DNA of 64,000 bases, taken from NCBI GenBank assembly GCA_966212235.1, contig CBIHPP010000006.1, positions 124,001-188,000 of the forward strand, given 5' to 3'. Made by a program: the position numbers and the translations under genes. Within the stretch, counting starts at the first letter, position 1, and every line of letters starts with the position of its first letter. This document shows positions 7,147 to 15,942 of this stretch, piece by piece. This DNA comes from Niastella sp966212235. Lineage in GTDB: Bacteria > Bacteroidota > Bacteroidia > Chitinophagales > Chitinophagaceae. The notes under the pieces are model-generated. The model was given only the letters and a program-made list of their open reading frames with translations, was not told the origin of the DNA and did not search any database.

Positions 7147-10100
7147 TTAACTACAACCCATACTATTACCGCAATTGAGGCATTTATAGCAGGTACCGCT
7201 ACGGATGGTAATATGTCCGCAGGTGTTGCAGGCCGGCGCATCGCTTTGCATGTTTTTAGCAGCCGCATTGACAGCATCCATACCTACTTCTGCTCTTTTA
7301 ACAGTGGCTTTTACTGGTTTTAAAGATTCTGCATCTGGCGATTTCACCGGTTTACCAGGCACAATGCGCACATCACTTAATGGTGGCGTTTTTTTTTCAT
7401 ACTCCAGTGAAGTGGGTATTTCATCCCAGTCATCGGTGCCGGTATTCATTACTTCGGGCTTATCGAGTACGTGTACCAGGTCGGTTCTACCCAGGTATTC
7501 ATACGCCAGGGCACGGAATATAAAGTCTACAATAGAAGTGGTGCTCTTAATGTTCGGATGATCTACCATACCTGCCGGTTCAAAGCGGGTGAACACAAAC
7601 TTCTCTACAAACTCCTCCATCGGCACCCCATATTGCAAACCAATGGAAATAGAAATGGCAAAGCAGTTCAACATGCTGCGCATGGTAGCGCCTTCTTTAG
7701 CCATATCTATGAAGATCTCACCTACCGTACCATCGTTGTATTCGCCGGTACGTAAAAAGATGGCCTGTCCGTTGATCTTGGCTTTTTGGGTATAGCCGCG
7801 GCGTTTTGCCGGTAAAGTCCTGCGTTCTACAATACGCGCCAGTTCCCTTTTCAGCTTGGTGTCGGGAGAAGCCTGAACGCGTTTTTGCACTTCGCCCAGC
7901 AAATCGGTAATGGTGAGTTTGCCTAAATCAACAATGTTCGATTCCTGCGGCTCAGCGGTTGGTGCTTTTTCACTATTATCTTCTTCAACTTTTTTCTTCT
8001 TGTCGCTCTTATTGCTAAGCGGCTGGCTGAGCTTTGAACCGTCGCGGTATAAAGCGCAGGCTTTTAAACCCAGTTTCCAGCTCATCATGTAGGCATCGGA
8101 AATTTCCTCTACCGTTGCTTCGTTGGGCAGGTTAATGGTTTTTGAAATAGCTCCACTTAAAAAAGGTTGTGCGGCTGCCATCATTCGAATATGGCCATGG
8201 GCATGAATAAAACGTTGTCCTTTTTTACCGCATTTGTTGGCACAGTCAAAAACGGGCAAGTGTTCGGCCTTTAAGAAAGGAGCTCCTTCAATGGTCATGG
8301 TACCGCAAATGAAATCATTAGCGGCTTCTATTTCATCGTCATTAAAGCCTAATGCTTCGAGTAAGCTCCATTCAAAATTAAAGTACTGCTCAGGTTTGAA
8401 TCCCAGGCGTTGCAGGCATTCTTCGCCGAGCGTGTAAACATTGAATACGAATCCGATTTCAAAGGCGGAAGCCACCGCTGCGTCTAATTTCTTTATTTCT
8501 TCTGAAATAAACCCTTTCTCGCTAAGCGTTTGGTGATTGATGTTCGGAGCGCCTACAAACGTACCGGCTCCTACAGCATATTTAATGATCGTATCTATTT
8601 CACGGGGTAGATAGCCCAGGTTCTTTAAAGCCTGAGGCACCGATTGGTTAATGATCTTGAAGTAACCGCCGCCGCTGAGTTTTTTAAATTTCACAAGGGC
8701 AAAATCAGGTTCTACGCCGGTGGTATCGCAATCCATTACCAGACCAATAGTACCGGTTGGCGCTATTACGGTAACCTGTGCATTGCGGTAGCCATGTTTT
8801 TCGCCCAGTTGTACGGCTTCATCCCATGCTTTGGTAGCGGCTTTCAACAGGTAGTCAGGACAATATTTTGCTTTAATTCCCACTGGTTTGATGTGCAGTT
8901 TTTCATATTCGTCTGCATCATAAGCTGCCAGGCGGTGGTTGCGCATTACCCGCAGCATATCATCCCGGTTTTCTTCATATCGTGCAAAGGGTCCTAAAAT
9001 GGAAGCCAGTTCAGCTGATGTTTTATAGGCAACGCCGGTCATGATGGCGGTCAGCGCTCCTGCAATGCCACGGGCTTCTTCGCTATCGTACGGTATACCC
9101 ATTACCATCAACATAGAGCCCAGGTTGGCATAACCCAAACCCAGGGTGCGGTAATCATAGCTCAGTTGCGCTACTTCTTTGGAAGGGAATTGCGCCATCA
9201 GCACAGAAACTTCCAGCACCACTGTCCACAAGCGGCAGATATATTCAAAACCTTCTACATCAAAGGTGTTGTTGTTTTCATTGTAAAAACGGCGCAGGTT
9301 GGCAGAAGCCAGGTTACAGGCCGTATTGTCGAGGAACATATATTCACTGCAAGGGTTGGAAGCATTAATGCGTCCGCCCTTGGGACTGGTATGCCATTCA
9401 TTGATGGTGGTATCGTATTGCGTACCGGGGTCAGCACAACGCCAGGCGGCATAAGAGATCTGGTTCCAAACTTCCCGGGCCGGAATGCGTTTCATAACCC
9501 GGCCATCGGTGCGTGCTTTTAATTCCCAGTCTTCATTATTATTGAGCTTTTCAAAAAATTCATTGGGAATACGGATAGAGTTGTTAGAGTTCTGTCCGCT
9601 TACTGTTTTATATGCTTCTCCTTCATAATCGCTTGGGTAACCGGCGGCAATAAGCGCTCCTACTTTCTTTTCTTCTTCTACCTTCCAGTTAATGAAATCC
9701 ATGATCTCGGGATGGTCCAGATCAAGACAAACCATTTTTGCCGCACGGCGGGTAGTACCACCGCTTTTAATAGCACCTGCAGCACGATCGCCGATCTTCA
9801 AAAAACTCATCAAACCGCTGGAAGTTCCGCCGCCGCTTAATTTTTCCCCTTCGCCCCTGATATGTGAGAAGTTAGTACCTACGCCACTGCCATATTTAAA
9901 AATGCGGGCTTCGCGCATCCACAGGTCCATTATACCGCCATCATTCACCAGGTCATCTTCAACGCTTAATATAAAGCATGCATGTGGTTGCGGACGTTCG
10001 TATGCTGAAGTGGATTTTTTCAATTGATCGTCAACCGCGTCTACATAATAGTGACCTTGTGGTTTTCCCTTGATACCGTAGCTTTCAAATAACCCGGTAT

Positions 10101-10515
10101 TAAACCATTGCGGGCTATTCGGTGTGCATGACTGATTCAGGATACAATGCACCAGCTCTTCATAAAAGACGGTTGCGTCTTTTTCAGAAGCAAAATAACC
10201 ATACTTTTCACCCCATACTTTCCAGCAATTAGCCATGCGATGCGCCACCTGTTTTACAGAGGTTTCGCGACCCAGCGAACCGTCTTGTTGCGGAACGCCT
10301 GCCTTACGGAAATATTTCTGGGCTAAAATGTCTGTAGCAATCTGACTCCAGTGTTTGGGAACCTCTACATTGTTCATTTCAAACACCACCTCTCCACTTG
10401 GATTGCGGATCACTGACGTTCGATAATCATATTCGAACTGATCAAATACGGATATTCCATCCTGGGTAAAACGTCGGTTGAACTGTAATCCTTTCGATTG
10501 CTTCTTGCTGGGCAT
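7147..10515 (-). CDS. nrdJ: adenosylcobalamin-dependent (class II) ribonucleotide reductase
   Basis: A 1122-residue class II ribonucleotide reductase that converts ribonucleotides to deoxyribonucleotides using a radical made from adenosylcobalamin; cytoplasmic and oxygen-independent. Visible features include NSPQWFNTGL near the N terminus, the substrate-binding loop with FKYGSGVGTNFSHIRG, the active-site NPCSEY and CNLAS Cys motifs, VIAPTGTIGLVMDCDTTGVEPDFALVKFKKL, a C-terminal TSCPD-type segment and a terminal Cys-rich tail (CNTCG, CYKCLNCGNSMGCS) that probably re-reduces the active site. Length fits the long NrdJ form. Start ATG 10515. It is a single-gene unit with its own terminator. I looked for a cobalamin riboswitch upstream and did not see one. 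Confidence 0.96.
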   Translation of the reverse strand: MPSKKQSKGLQFNRRFTQDGISVFDQFEYDYRTSVIRNPSGEVVFEMNNVEVPKHWSQIATDILAQKYFRKAGVPQQDGSLGRETSVKQVAHRMANCWKVWGEKYGYFASEKDATVFYEELVHCILNQSCTPNSPQWFNTGLFESYGIKGKPQGHYYVDAVDDQLKKSTSAYERPQPHACFILSVEDDLVNDGGIMDLWMREARIFKYGSGVGTNFSHIRGEGEKLSGGGTSSGLMSFLKIGDRAAGAIKSGGTTRRAAKMVCLDLDHPEIMDFINWKVEEEKKVGALIAAGYPSDYEGEAYKTVSGQNSNNSIRIPNEFFEKLNNNEDWELKARTDGRVMKRIPAREVWNQISYAAWRCADPGTQYDTTINEWHTSPKGGRINASNPCSEYMFLDNTACNLASANLRRFYNENNNTFDVEGFEYICRLWTVVLEVSVLMAQFPSKEVAQLSYDYRTLGLGYANLGSMLMVMGIPYDSEEARGIAGALTAIMTGVAYKTSAELASILGPFARYEENRDDMLRVMRNHRLAAYDADEYEKLHIKPVGIKAKYCPDYLLKAATKAWDEAVQLGEKHGYRNAQVTVIAPTGTIGLVMDCDTTGVEPDFALVKFKKLSGGGYFKIINQSVPQALKNLGYLPREIDTIIKYAVGAGTFVGAPNINHQTLSEKGFISEEIKKLDAAVASAFEIGFVFNVYTLGEECLQRLGFKPEQYFNFEWSLLEALGFNDDEIEAANDFICGTMTIEGAPFLKAEHLPVFDCANKCGKKGQRFIHAHGHIRMMAAAQPFLSGAISKTINLPNEATVEEISDAYMMSWKLGLKACALYRDGSKLSQPLSNKSDKKKKVEEDNSEKAPTAEPQESNIVDLGKLTITDLLGEVQKRVQASPDTKLKRELARIVERRTLPAKRRGYTQKAKINGQAIFLRTGEYNDGTVGEIFIDMAKEGATMRSMLNCFAISISIGLQYGVPMEEFVEKFVFTRFEPAGMVDHPNIKSTTSIVDFIFRALAYEYLGRTDLVHVLDKPEVMNTGTDDWDEIPTSLEYEKKTPPLSDVRIVPGKPVKSPDAESLKPVKATVKRAEVGMDAVNAAAKNMQSDAPACNTCGHITIRSGTCYKCLNCGNSMGCS

Positions 10516-10850
10516 AGGTTGCTAAATTTAGAATGATTAATAACAGTAGGGCTGGGATGACGAAAATATCCTGTAGCACTCATATTTCCACTTCTTAAAT
10601 ATGCACAGCTGTGGAAAAAGCATGTGAAAAATACTACAATGCAAGCTGGGTGCGCTTTACTCGATTTTTGCACAGAATACGGTGAAATGTTGATTTCTTT
10701 TTTTACCGTATTATTAAAAAAATCATATTTTTTAACATATTGGTGTTTACCCGCTATTCAAGCCTTCTTACGCTTTAATTTCCGGGCTTTTATAAACCAT
10801 TGTTATCTACTTGCACAATCATTCATGAAATGTTCCTTTTCTTTGCCAGT
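10516..10850. other. gene-free gap between nrdJ and the DUF2490 gene
   Basis: AT-rich intergenic DNA holding the divergent promoters. A near -7 site (TATTTTCG on the minus strand) lies about 50 bases upstream of nrdJ. There is a run of A/T tracts at 10700-10740 and no word-repeat cluster or structured RNA that I could recognise. Confidence 0.4.
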
Positions 10851-11606
10851 ATGTTCTTTTATAAACAATTAATGCTAATGTTGGTTGGAATGACTGCCGG
10901 TTATTATTGCCGGTCGCAGGCGGCATTGTCGGCATGGGGTACAACCAACAACCAGATAGCACTTTCGCGCAAGATCATTTACCAGATAGAAGCCAGTTTT
11001 CGTACCGATCCAAAAAGACAGCATTTACAAACTTTCTTATTCAGGACCGGTGCCTTTGTACAATTGAACAAAAGCTGGAGTCTGGGGGGCGGATATGTTC
11101 TTATTGACAACCGCCGCACGATCGACGGCATTACCGGGTATGCGGTAGAACACCAGGGCATGGAACAGGCCTGGTTCACACATCCGATAAATATTGGATC
11201 CGGTTTGAATCCTTATAAAACCTTGTTACGGCACCGGTTACGGCTCGAAAACCGGTTCCTGCCCAAATTAACCCAGGAAAATAATGCCATTCAAAAAACC
11301 GGGACCTCTTTTGCCAACCGGTTGCGATACCAGATCAGAGAACAAATTCCGCTGGTACGCCATATGGGTGATTTTGAAAAGGGGATGTACATGATCCTGC
11401 AGAACGAGTTCTTTTTCAATATCAGTGGTCAACGGTTTGTAAACGGGAAGGTTTTTGATCAAAACCGGAGCCTGCTGGCTACCGGATACCGCTTTAGCCG
11501 CAAATTTGACGTGGAGCTATCCTACATGCTGCGGGCGGTTAAAGAAGCCAGCAACCGGGTTACCCGGGAAAGCATTGTACAGGTAATTACTTTTGCGAGA
11601 ATATAA
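10851..11606 (+). CDS. DUF2490 outer-membrane-like protein
   Basis: The frame opens at 10800, but the best start is ATG 10851, giving a signal peptide (MFFYKQLMLMLVGMTAG..., cleavage near SQA) and about 250 residues. The mature part begins AALSAWGTTNNQIALSRKIIYQIEASFRTD and carries on as alternating amphipathic strands with LGGGYVLIDNR, RHRLRLENRFL, NRLRYQIREQIPL and LATGYRFSRKFDVELSYMLR, typical of DUF2490 beta-barrel proteins in Bacteroidota. These are expected in the outer membrane; their function is unknown. The terminal strand ends QVITFARI. A 90-base gap separates it from the next plus-strand gene. Confidence 0.8.
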   Translation: MFFYKQLMLMLVGMTAGYYCRSQAALSAWGTTNNQIALSRKIIYQIEASFRTDPKRQHLQTFLFRTGAFVQLNKSWSLGGGYVLIDNRRTIDGITGYAVEHQGMEQAWFTHPINIGSGLNPYKTLLRHRLRLENRFLPKLTQENNAIQKTGTSFANRLRYQIREQIPLVRHMGDFEKGMYMILQNEFFFNISGQRFVNGKVFDQNRSLLATGYRFSRKFDVELSYMLRAVKEASNRVTRESIVQVITFARI

Positions 11607-11697
11607 TCACCTGAAAAACAATATCTGGTAAAAGTTTTGATACCTTATGGCCCCTTTGGAAAAGTTTTTGCATTTTTGTAGTCACCAATAGCCCAGC

Positions 11698-12456
11698 ATG
11701 ACGAATCGCATTTATCAATCCCTACTGCAACATAAAGAGAAAGGACAGAAGTCATTTGCAGTACTGATTGACCCAGACAAGGTAACGGTAGAAAAAATTG
11801 ATGAATTAACTGCATTGGCCACCGAAGCGCGGGTTGATTACTTGCTGGTGGGCGGCAGCCTAGTGGTCACTAACCGGCTGGATGAGGTTGTACAACAGAT
11901 AAAGAAGAATTGCGATATCCCGGTGATCCTGTTCCCCGGCAGTCCGTCGCAGATTACTCCCTATGCCGATGCATTACTTTATCTCTCCCTGATCTCAGGC
12001 CGCAATGCCGAATTATTGATCGGTCAGCACGTTATTTCAGCCCCGTTCGTAAAACAAAGCCGGTTAGAGATCATTTCTACCGGGTATATGGTCATTGACG
12101 GCGGCGCGCCAACAACCGTTTCTTACATCAGTAATGCAGCACCTGTTCCGGCCGATAAAAACGAAATCGCCATGTGTACCGCCATGGCCGGTGAAATGTT
12201 GGGTATGAAGCTGATCTATATGGATGCCGGCAGCGGCGCCAAACGACCTATTACCGAAAGCATGATCGAGAAAGTGGCGCAAATCATAGAAGTGCCCCTG
12301 GTAATTGGCGGTGGTATTGTTGACCCGGAGAAAGCATACCTCAATTGTAAAGCCGGCGCCGATATGATCGTTATTGGCAATGCCATTGAGAAAGACGCTT
12401 CGCTGATCAAAGAGATGAGTGAAGCGATTCACTCGGTTCCTGCAAAGATTTCTTAA
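11698..12456 (+). CDS. geranylgeranylglyceryl/heptaprenylglyceryl phosphate synthase family protein
   Basis: A 252-residue TIM-barrel prenyltransferase of the PcrB/GGGPS family, which joins a prenyl diphosphate to glycerol-1-phosphate. Signature stretches are AVLIDPDK near the N terminus, DYLLVGGSLV, PVILFPGSPSQI, LYLSLISGRNAELLIGQHV, MKLIYMDAGSGA, LVIGGGI (phosphate loop) and GADMIVIGNAIEKD. Bacteroidota carry such homologues although they lack archaeal lipids; the physiological product is uncertain. Start ATG 11698, close to an AT-rich upstream region. It probably stands alone, with 450 bases before the arginine operon. Confidence 0.92.
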   Translation: MTNRIYQSLLQHKEKGQKSFAVLIDPDKVTVEKIDELTALATEARVDYLLVGGSLVVTNRLDEVVQQIKKNCDIPVILFPGSPSQITPYADALLYLSLISGRNAELLIGQHVISAPFVKQSRLEIISTGYMVIDGGAPTTVSYISNAAPVPADKNEIAMCTAMAGEMLGMKLIYMDAGSGAKRPITESMIEKVAQIIEVPLVIGGGIVDPEKAYLNCKAGADMIVIGNAIEKDASLIKEMSEAIHSVPAKIS

Positions 12457-12905
12457 CAAAATGACAATTTGGTTGTTCTATTGCCTGATGGTTACCTTGT
12501 TGGAAGAGTTTGACGGGGTTAAAACCATTGGACGTTTGGGGGTATTTTAAGAATTATACAAAATTTTACACTAAAAATCCCCAATCATTTCAAAAAAGTG
12601 TTTTTCTTTGCGGTTACAAATTCATTGAACTCAAACGCATATCCATTAAAATGCAAAAAAATCTCACCATAATACTCGCTGATGTAGTCGCGCAAAGCGT
12701 GATTACTATAGTGCGTGGGGTTTTTCCTGTACGGCTTTGTACAGTTTTTTTCTTCCAACCTATACCCGTAAGGGTGCGACGTTGATACTCACGAACCATA
12801 CTGCATACTCTGTAGTTTCCGGGATGACTGTCATTCCACGAAGTCATATTCCCCGGCACACTGTTTTAAGCCGTTGCATTTTTCACAATTAGTCTTGTTT
12901 CAAAA
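12457..12905 (+). promoter_or_regulatory. leader region upstream of the arginine operon
   Basis: About 450 bases without a convincing gene. A 44-codon ORF at 12651-12785 ends Pro-Val-Arg-Val-Arg-Arg-stop and holds five Arg codons. A hairpin CTGTAC/GTACAG followed by seven T (12727-12751) lies inside it, and an ATGACT/AGTCAT pair lies at 12824-12847. This could be a leader peptide and attenuator for arginine, but Arg content alone is weak evidence. A near -7 site TAGTCTTG is at 12890-12897 just before the first gene. Confidence 0.3.
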
Positions 12906-13646
12906 ATGGAAACACAACATCATTTTCAGGTAATCGTAGCTAACGAATCACACCTCAGCTTTGCCCAGATCATATGCGATGAAATGGCCTCGTCGGCCAA
13001 AGCCCGGGGAACCGGTATAGCCAAACGATCGCCGGAATATATACAGCAGAAAATGCGTGAGGGAAGAGCAGTGATCGCCTTCAATGAAGATGGCATCTGG
13101 GCCGGCTTTTGTTATATAGAAACCTGGAGCCATGGTGAATATGTTGCCAACTCAGGTTTGATCGTTGCACCTGCTTTTCGCAAAGGCGGACTGGCAAAAG
13201 CCATTAAGAAGAAAATATTCGACCTGAGCCGTCAAACATTCCCCGAATCAAAGATCTTCGGTCTTACCACCGGTTTGGCTGTTATGAAAATAAACAGCGA
13301 TCTGGGATACGAGCCTGTTACTTATTCGGAACTTACACAGGATGAAGCATTCTGGGCCGGCTGTAAAAGCTGCGTGAACTACGACATTCTGATGAGCAAG
13401 GAACGGAAAAACTGTTTGTGTACCGCCATGCTGTATGATCCTAAAGATCACTATGAGCCGGAAGAAACCAAAGAGTTCTTTGAAGAGAAGAAGAGTGTGT
13501 TTGAACGGCTGTTACGTATAAAACAATGGAAATTGCTGAAGCCTTTCTTTAAGGATGATAAAGATTCCGGTAAGGACAAAGACTCCAACAGTGGCGGCGG
13601 AGCCGGCAAGATCAAATCTTTTTTTCACCTTTTTTTTAATCTCTAA
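12906..13646 (+). CDS. GNAT N-acyltransferase, first gene of the arginine operon
   Basis: A 246-residue GNAT protein with the acyl-CoA-binding motif RKGGLAKAI (about residues 92-100) after the beta strand SGLIVAPAF, then LTTGLAVMKINSDLGYEPV. The middle contains CKSCVNYDILMSKERKNCLCTAMLYDP, which is unusual for small GNATs. The last 30 or so residues are a Lys/Asp/Gly-rich low-complexity tail. It sits 17 bases upstream of argG and begins an operon that otherwise lacks argA and argJ, so the likely role is acylation of glutamate (acetyl or succinyl) as the first arginine step. The GNAT fold is clear; the substrate is inferred from position. Confidence 0.85.
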   Translation: METQHHFQVIVANESHLSFAQIICDEMASSAKARGTGIAKRSPEYIQQKMREGRAVIAFNEDGIWAGFCYIETWSHGEYVANSGLIVAPAFRKGGLAKAIKKKIFDLSRQTFPESKIFGLTTGLAVMKINSDLGYEPVTYSELTQDEAFWAGCKSCVNYDILMSKERKNCLCTAMLYDPKDHYEPEETKEFFEEKKSVFERLLRIKQWKLLKPFFKDDKDSGKDKDSNSGGGAGKIKSFFHLFFNL

Positions 13647-13663
13647 AAACAACTTCTGGGAAG

Positions 13664-14866
13664 ATGGCAAAGAAAGTCGTTCTCGGTTTCAGCGGTGGAT
13701 TAGACACTACTTTTTGTGTAAAATACCTGGGCGAAGACCAGGGTTATGAAGTGCACAGCATTATTGTAAATACCGGTGGTTTCAGCGATGAAGAATTGAA
13801 AAAGGTTGAAGAGCATGCTTATAAACTGGGTGTAAAAACACATACAACGGTTAATGCCGTAAAAGGATATTACGATCAAATTATAAAATACCTCATTTAC
13901 GGAAACGTGTTAAAGAACAACACCTACCCGTTAAGTGTGAGTGCCGAACGATTGAGCCAGGCCCTGCATATTGCAGACCATGTAAAAAAATTAAATGCCG
14001 ATGCCGTAGCGCATGGCAGCACCGGCGCCGGCAACGACCAGGTTCGCTTTGATATGATCTTCCACATTCTGATACCGGGTGTTGAGATCATTACCCCCAT
14101 CCGCGACCTGAAGCTGAGCCGCGAAGCAGAAATTGAATACCTGAAAGGCAAAGGCGTGAACATGAACTTTGCCAAAGCCGTGTATTCGATCAACAAAGGG
14201 TTATGGGGAACCAGCGTAGGCGGTAAAGAGACGCTGTCATCAAAAGGCATGTTACCCGAAGAAGCCTGGCCAACACAGGTTACCAAAACAGGCAGCGAAG
14301 AAGTAAAACTGCATTTTGAAAAAGGCGAACTGAAAAAGATCAACGATAAAGCATTCGATCACCCTACCGAAGCCATTCAATACCTGCAAACCATTGCCGG
14401 CGCGTATGGCGTGGGAAGAGATATTCACGTAGGCGATACCATCATCGGCATTAAAGGCCGGGTTGGTTTTGAAGCGGCAGCGCCCATGGTTATTTTAAAA
14501 GCGCACCATGCATTGGAAAAGCACGTGCTCACCAAATGGCAACTTAACTGGAAAGATCAGCTGGCCCAATTCTACGGCAACTGGTTACACGAAGGACAGA
14601 TCATGGACCCTGTGATGCGCGACATAGAAGCATACCTCGAAAACTCGCAGCAACATGTAACCGGCGACGTATTTGTTTACCTGCAACCCTACCGCTTCCA
14701 GATCATCGGTATTGAATCAACCTACGATCTTATGAGCAGCAAGTTTGGCAAGTATGGTGAAATGAATACCGGCTTTACAGGCGAAGATGTGCGTGGGTTC
14801 AGCAAAATATTTGGTAACCAGACCTCGATCTGGAATTCGGTGAAACAAGATAATGACGGGAAATAA
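13664..14866 (+). CDS. argG: argininosuccinate synthase
   Basis: A 400-residue enzyme joining citrulline and aspartate with ATP. The N terminus has the ATP-pyrophosphatase loop GFSGGLDT (about residues 8-15), followed by the conserved HGSTGAGNDQVRFD substrate-binding motif, IITPIRDLKLSRE, and SINKGLWGTSVGGKE. Length agrees with the family. It is 17 bases downstream of the GNAT gene and 15 bases upstream of argC, so these are co-transcribed. In this pathway its citrulline comes from deacylation of N-acyl-citrulline. No anomalies. Confidence 0.96.
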   Translation: MAKKVVLGFSGGLDTTFCVKYLGEDQGYEVHSIIVNTGGFSDEELKKVEEHAYKLGVKTHTTVNAVKGYYDQIIKYLIYGNVLKNNTYPLSVSAERLSQALHIADHVKKLNADAVAHGSTGAGNDQVRFDMIFHILIPGVEIITPIRDLKLSREAEIEYLKGKGVNMNFAKAVYSINKGLWGTSVGGKETLSSKGMLPEEAWPTQVTKTGSEEVKLHFEKGELKKINDKAFDHPTEAIQYLQTIAGAYGVGRDIHVGDTIIGIKGRVGFEAAAPMVILKAHHALEKHVLTKWQLNWKDQLAQFYGNWLHEGQIMDPVMRDIEAYLENSQQHVTGDVFVYLQPYRFQIIGIESTYDLMSSKFGKYGEMNTGFTGEDVRGFSKIFGNQTSIWNSVKQDNDGK

Positions 14867-14881
14867 TTTCAATCAGGTTTT

Positions 14882-15898
14882 ATGAGTCAGAAAATAAAAG
14901 TAGGCATAATAGGTGGCGCCGGGTATACCGGTGGTGAATTGCTCAGGTTGCTGATCAATCACCCGCATGTGGAGATTGCCTTTATAAACAGTAAAAGCAA
15001 TGCCGGCAATCCTATACACCAGGTGCATGCCGATTTGATCGGTGAAACCAACCTGCAATTCTCAGAAGACCTGTCGCCTTTACAGGATGGCAGCATCGAT
15101 GTGTTGTTCTTGTGTGTAGGACATGGTGACGCCCGCAAATTTTTAACGGAATACGCCGTAGCAGACAAAATAAAGATCATTGATCTGTCGCAGGACTTCA
15201 GGCTCAATAAACAATCGACAATAGGCAATCGTCAATTCGTTTATGGATTGCCTGAGTTGAACAAACAAGCGATCAAAACGGCCAGTAACATTGCCAACCC
15301 GGGTTGTTTTGCAACCAGTATTCAATTAGGCTTGTTGCCACTGGCGAAAGCCGGCTTACTGGATTCGGTATATACCACTGGCATTACCGGTTCAACCGGC
15401 GCCGGGCAGGGATTATCGGCTACCTCCCATTTTTCATGGCGGGCCAATAACATCCAGGCTTATAAAACATTAACGCACCAGCATTTAAAAGAGATCACGC
15501 AGTCGCTGCAGCAATTGCAGCCAGGGTTTTCTCCAAACGCGGGTGATGGCGCCGAAGCGCTGAGTTTTATTCCCTGGCGTGGTGATTTTACACGCGGCAT
15601 TTTTATCAGCTCCCTGATCGATTGCGACTGGAAGCTGGAACAGCTTGCTGAATTATACAATGAATTTTATAAGGACCACCCATTTACGGTGATCAGCAAA
15701 AGCGAGGTCTTTTTAAAACAGGTGGTGAATACGAATAAATGTATCATTCAACTGGAAAAAGTAGGCCCTAAGCTCGTAGTGCATAGCGTCATCGACAACC
15801 TGACCAAAGGCGCCTCAGGCCAGGCCGTACAGAACATGAACCTGTTGTTTGGGTTTGATGAAAGTGCAGGGTTAAAATTGAAAGCTAATTATTTTTAA
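14882..15898 (+). CDS. argC: N-acetyl-gamma-glutamyl-phosphate reductase
   Basis: A 338-residue NADPH-dependent reductase making N-acylglutamate semialdehyde. The Rossmann start GIIGGAGYTGGELLRLL and the catalytic Cys in NPGCFATSIQLG are plain, with TGITGSTGAGQG and HSVIDNLTKGASGQAVQN toward the C terminus. Residues near 108-118 (NKQSTIGNRQF) are encoded by short repeated words (CAATCG, CAATAGG, CAATCG, TCAATTCG; about 15207-15238) that look like the intergenic word clusters elsewhere in the window; they fall in a region that varies between ArgC proteins. The stop codon shares a base with a possible upstream start of argD. Confidence 0.95.
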   Translation: MSQKIKVGIIGGAGYTGGELLRLLINHPHVEIAFINSKSNAGNPIHQVHADLIGETNLQFSEDLSPLQDGSIDVLFLCVGHGDARKFLTEYAVADKIKIIDLSQDFRLNKQSTIGNRQFVYGLPELNKQAIKTASNIANPGCFATSIQLGLLPLAKAGLLDSVYTTGITGSTGAGQGLSATSHFSWRANNIQAYKTLTHQHLKEITQSLQQLQPGFSPNAGDGAEALSFIPWRGDFTRGIFISSLIDCDWKLEQLAELYNEFYKDHPFTVISKSEVFLKQVVNTNKCIIQLEKVGPKLVVHSVIDNLTKGASGQAVQNMNLLFGFDESAGLKLKANYF

Positions 15899-15942
15899 TG
15901 ATAGGCGGTGTGCGGAGCCGCCGGGTAAAACTTATTACGAAC

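Noticed and set aside
10516..10620. Cobalamin riboswitch upstream of the B12-dependent nrdJ
   Set aside because: The leader is short and no B12-box-like sequence or multi-branched fold could be found.
12614..12859. Minus-strand 81-codon ORF before the arginine operon
   Set aside because: No family features, overlaps the plus-strand leader region, and has no promoter or terminator of its own.
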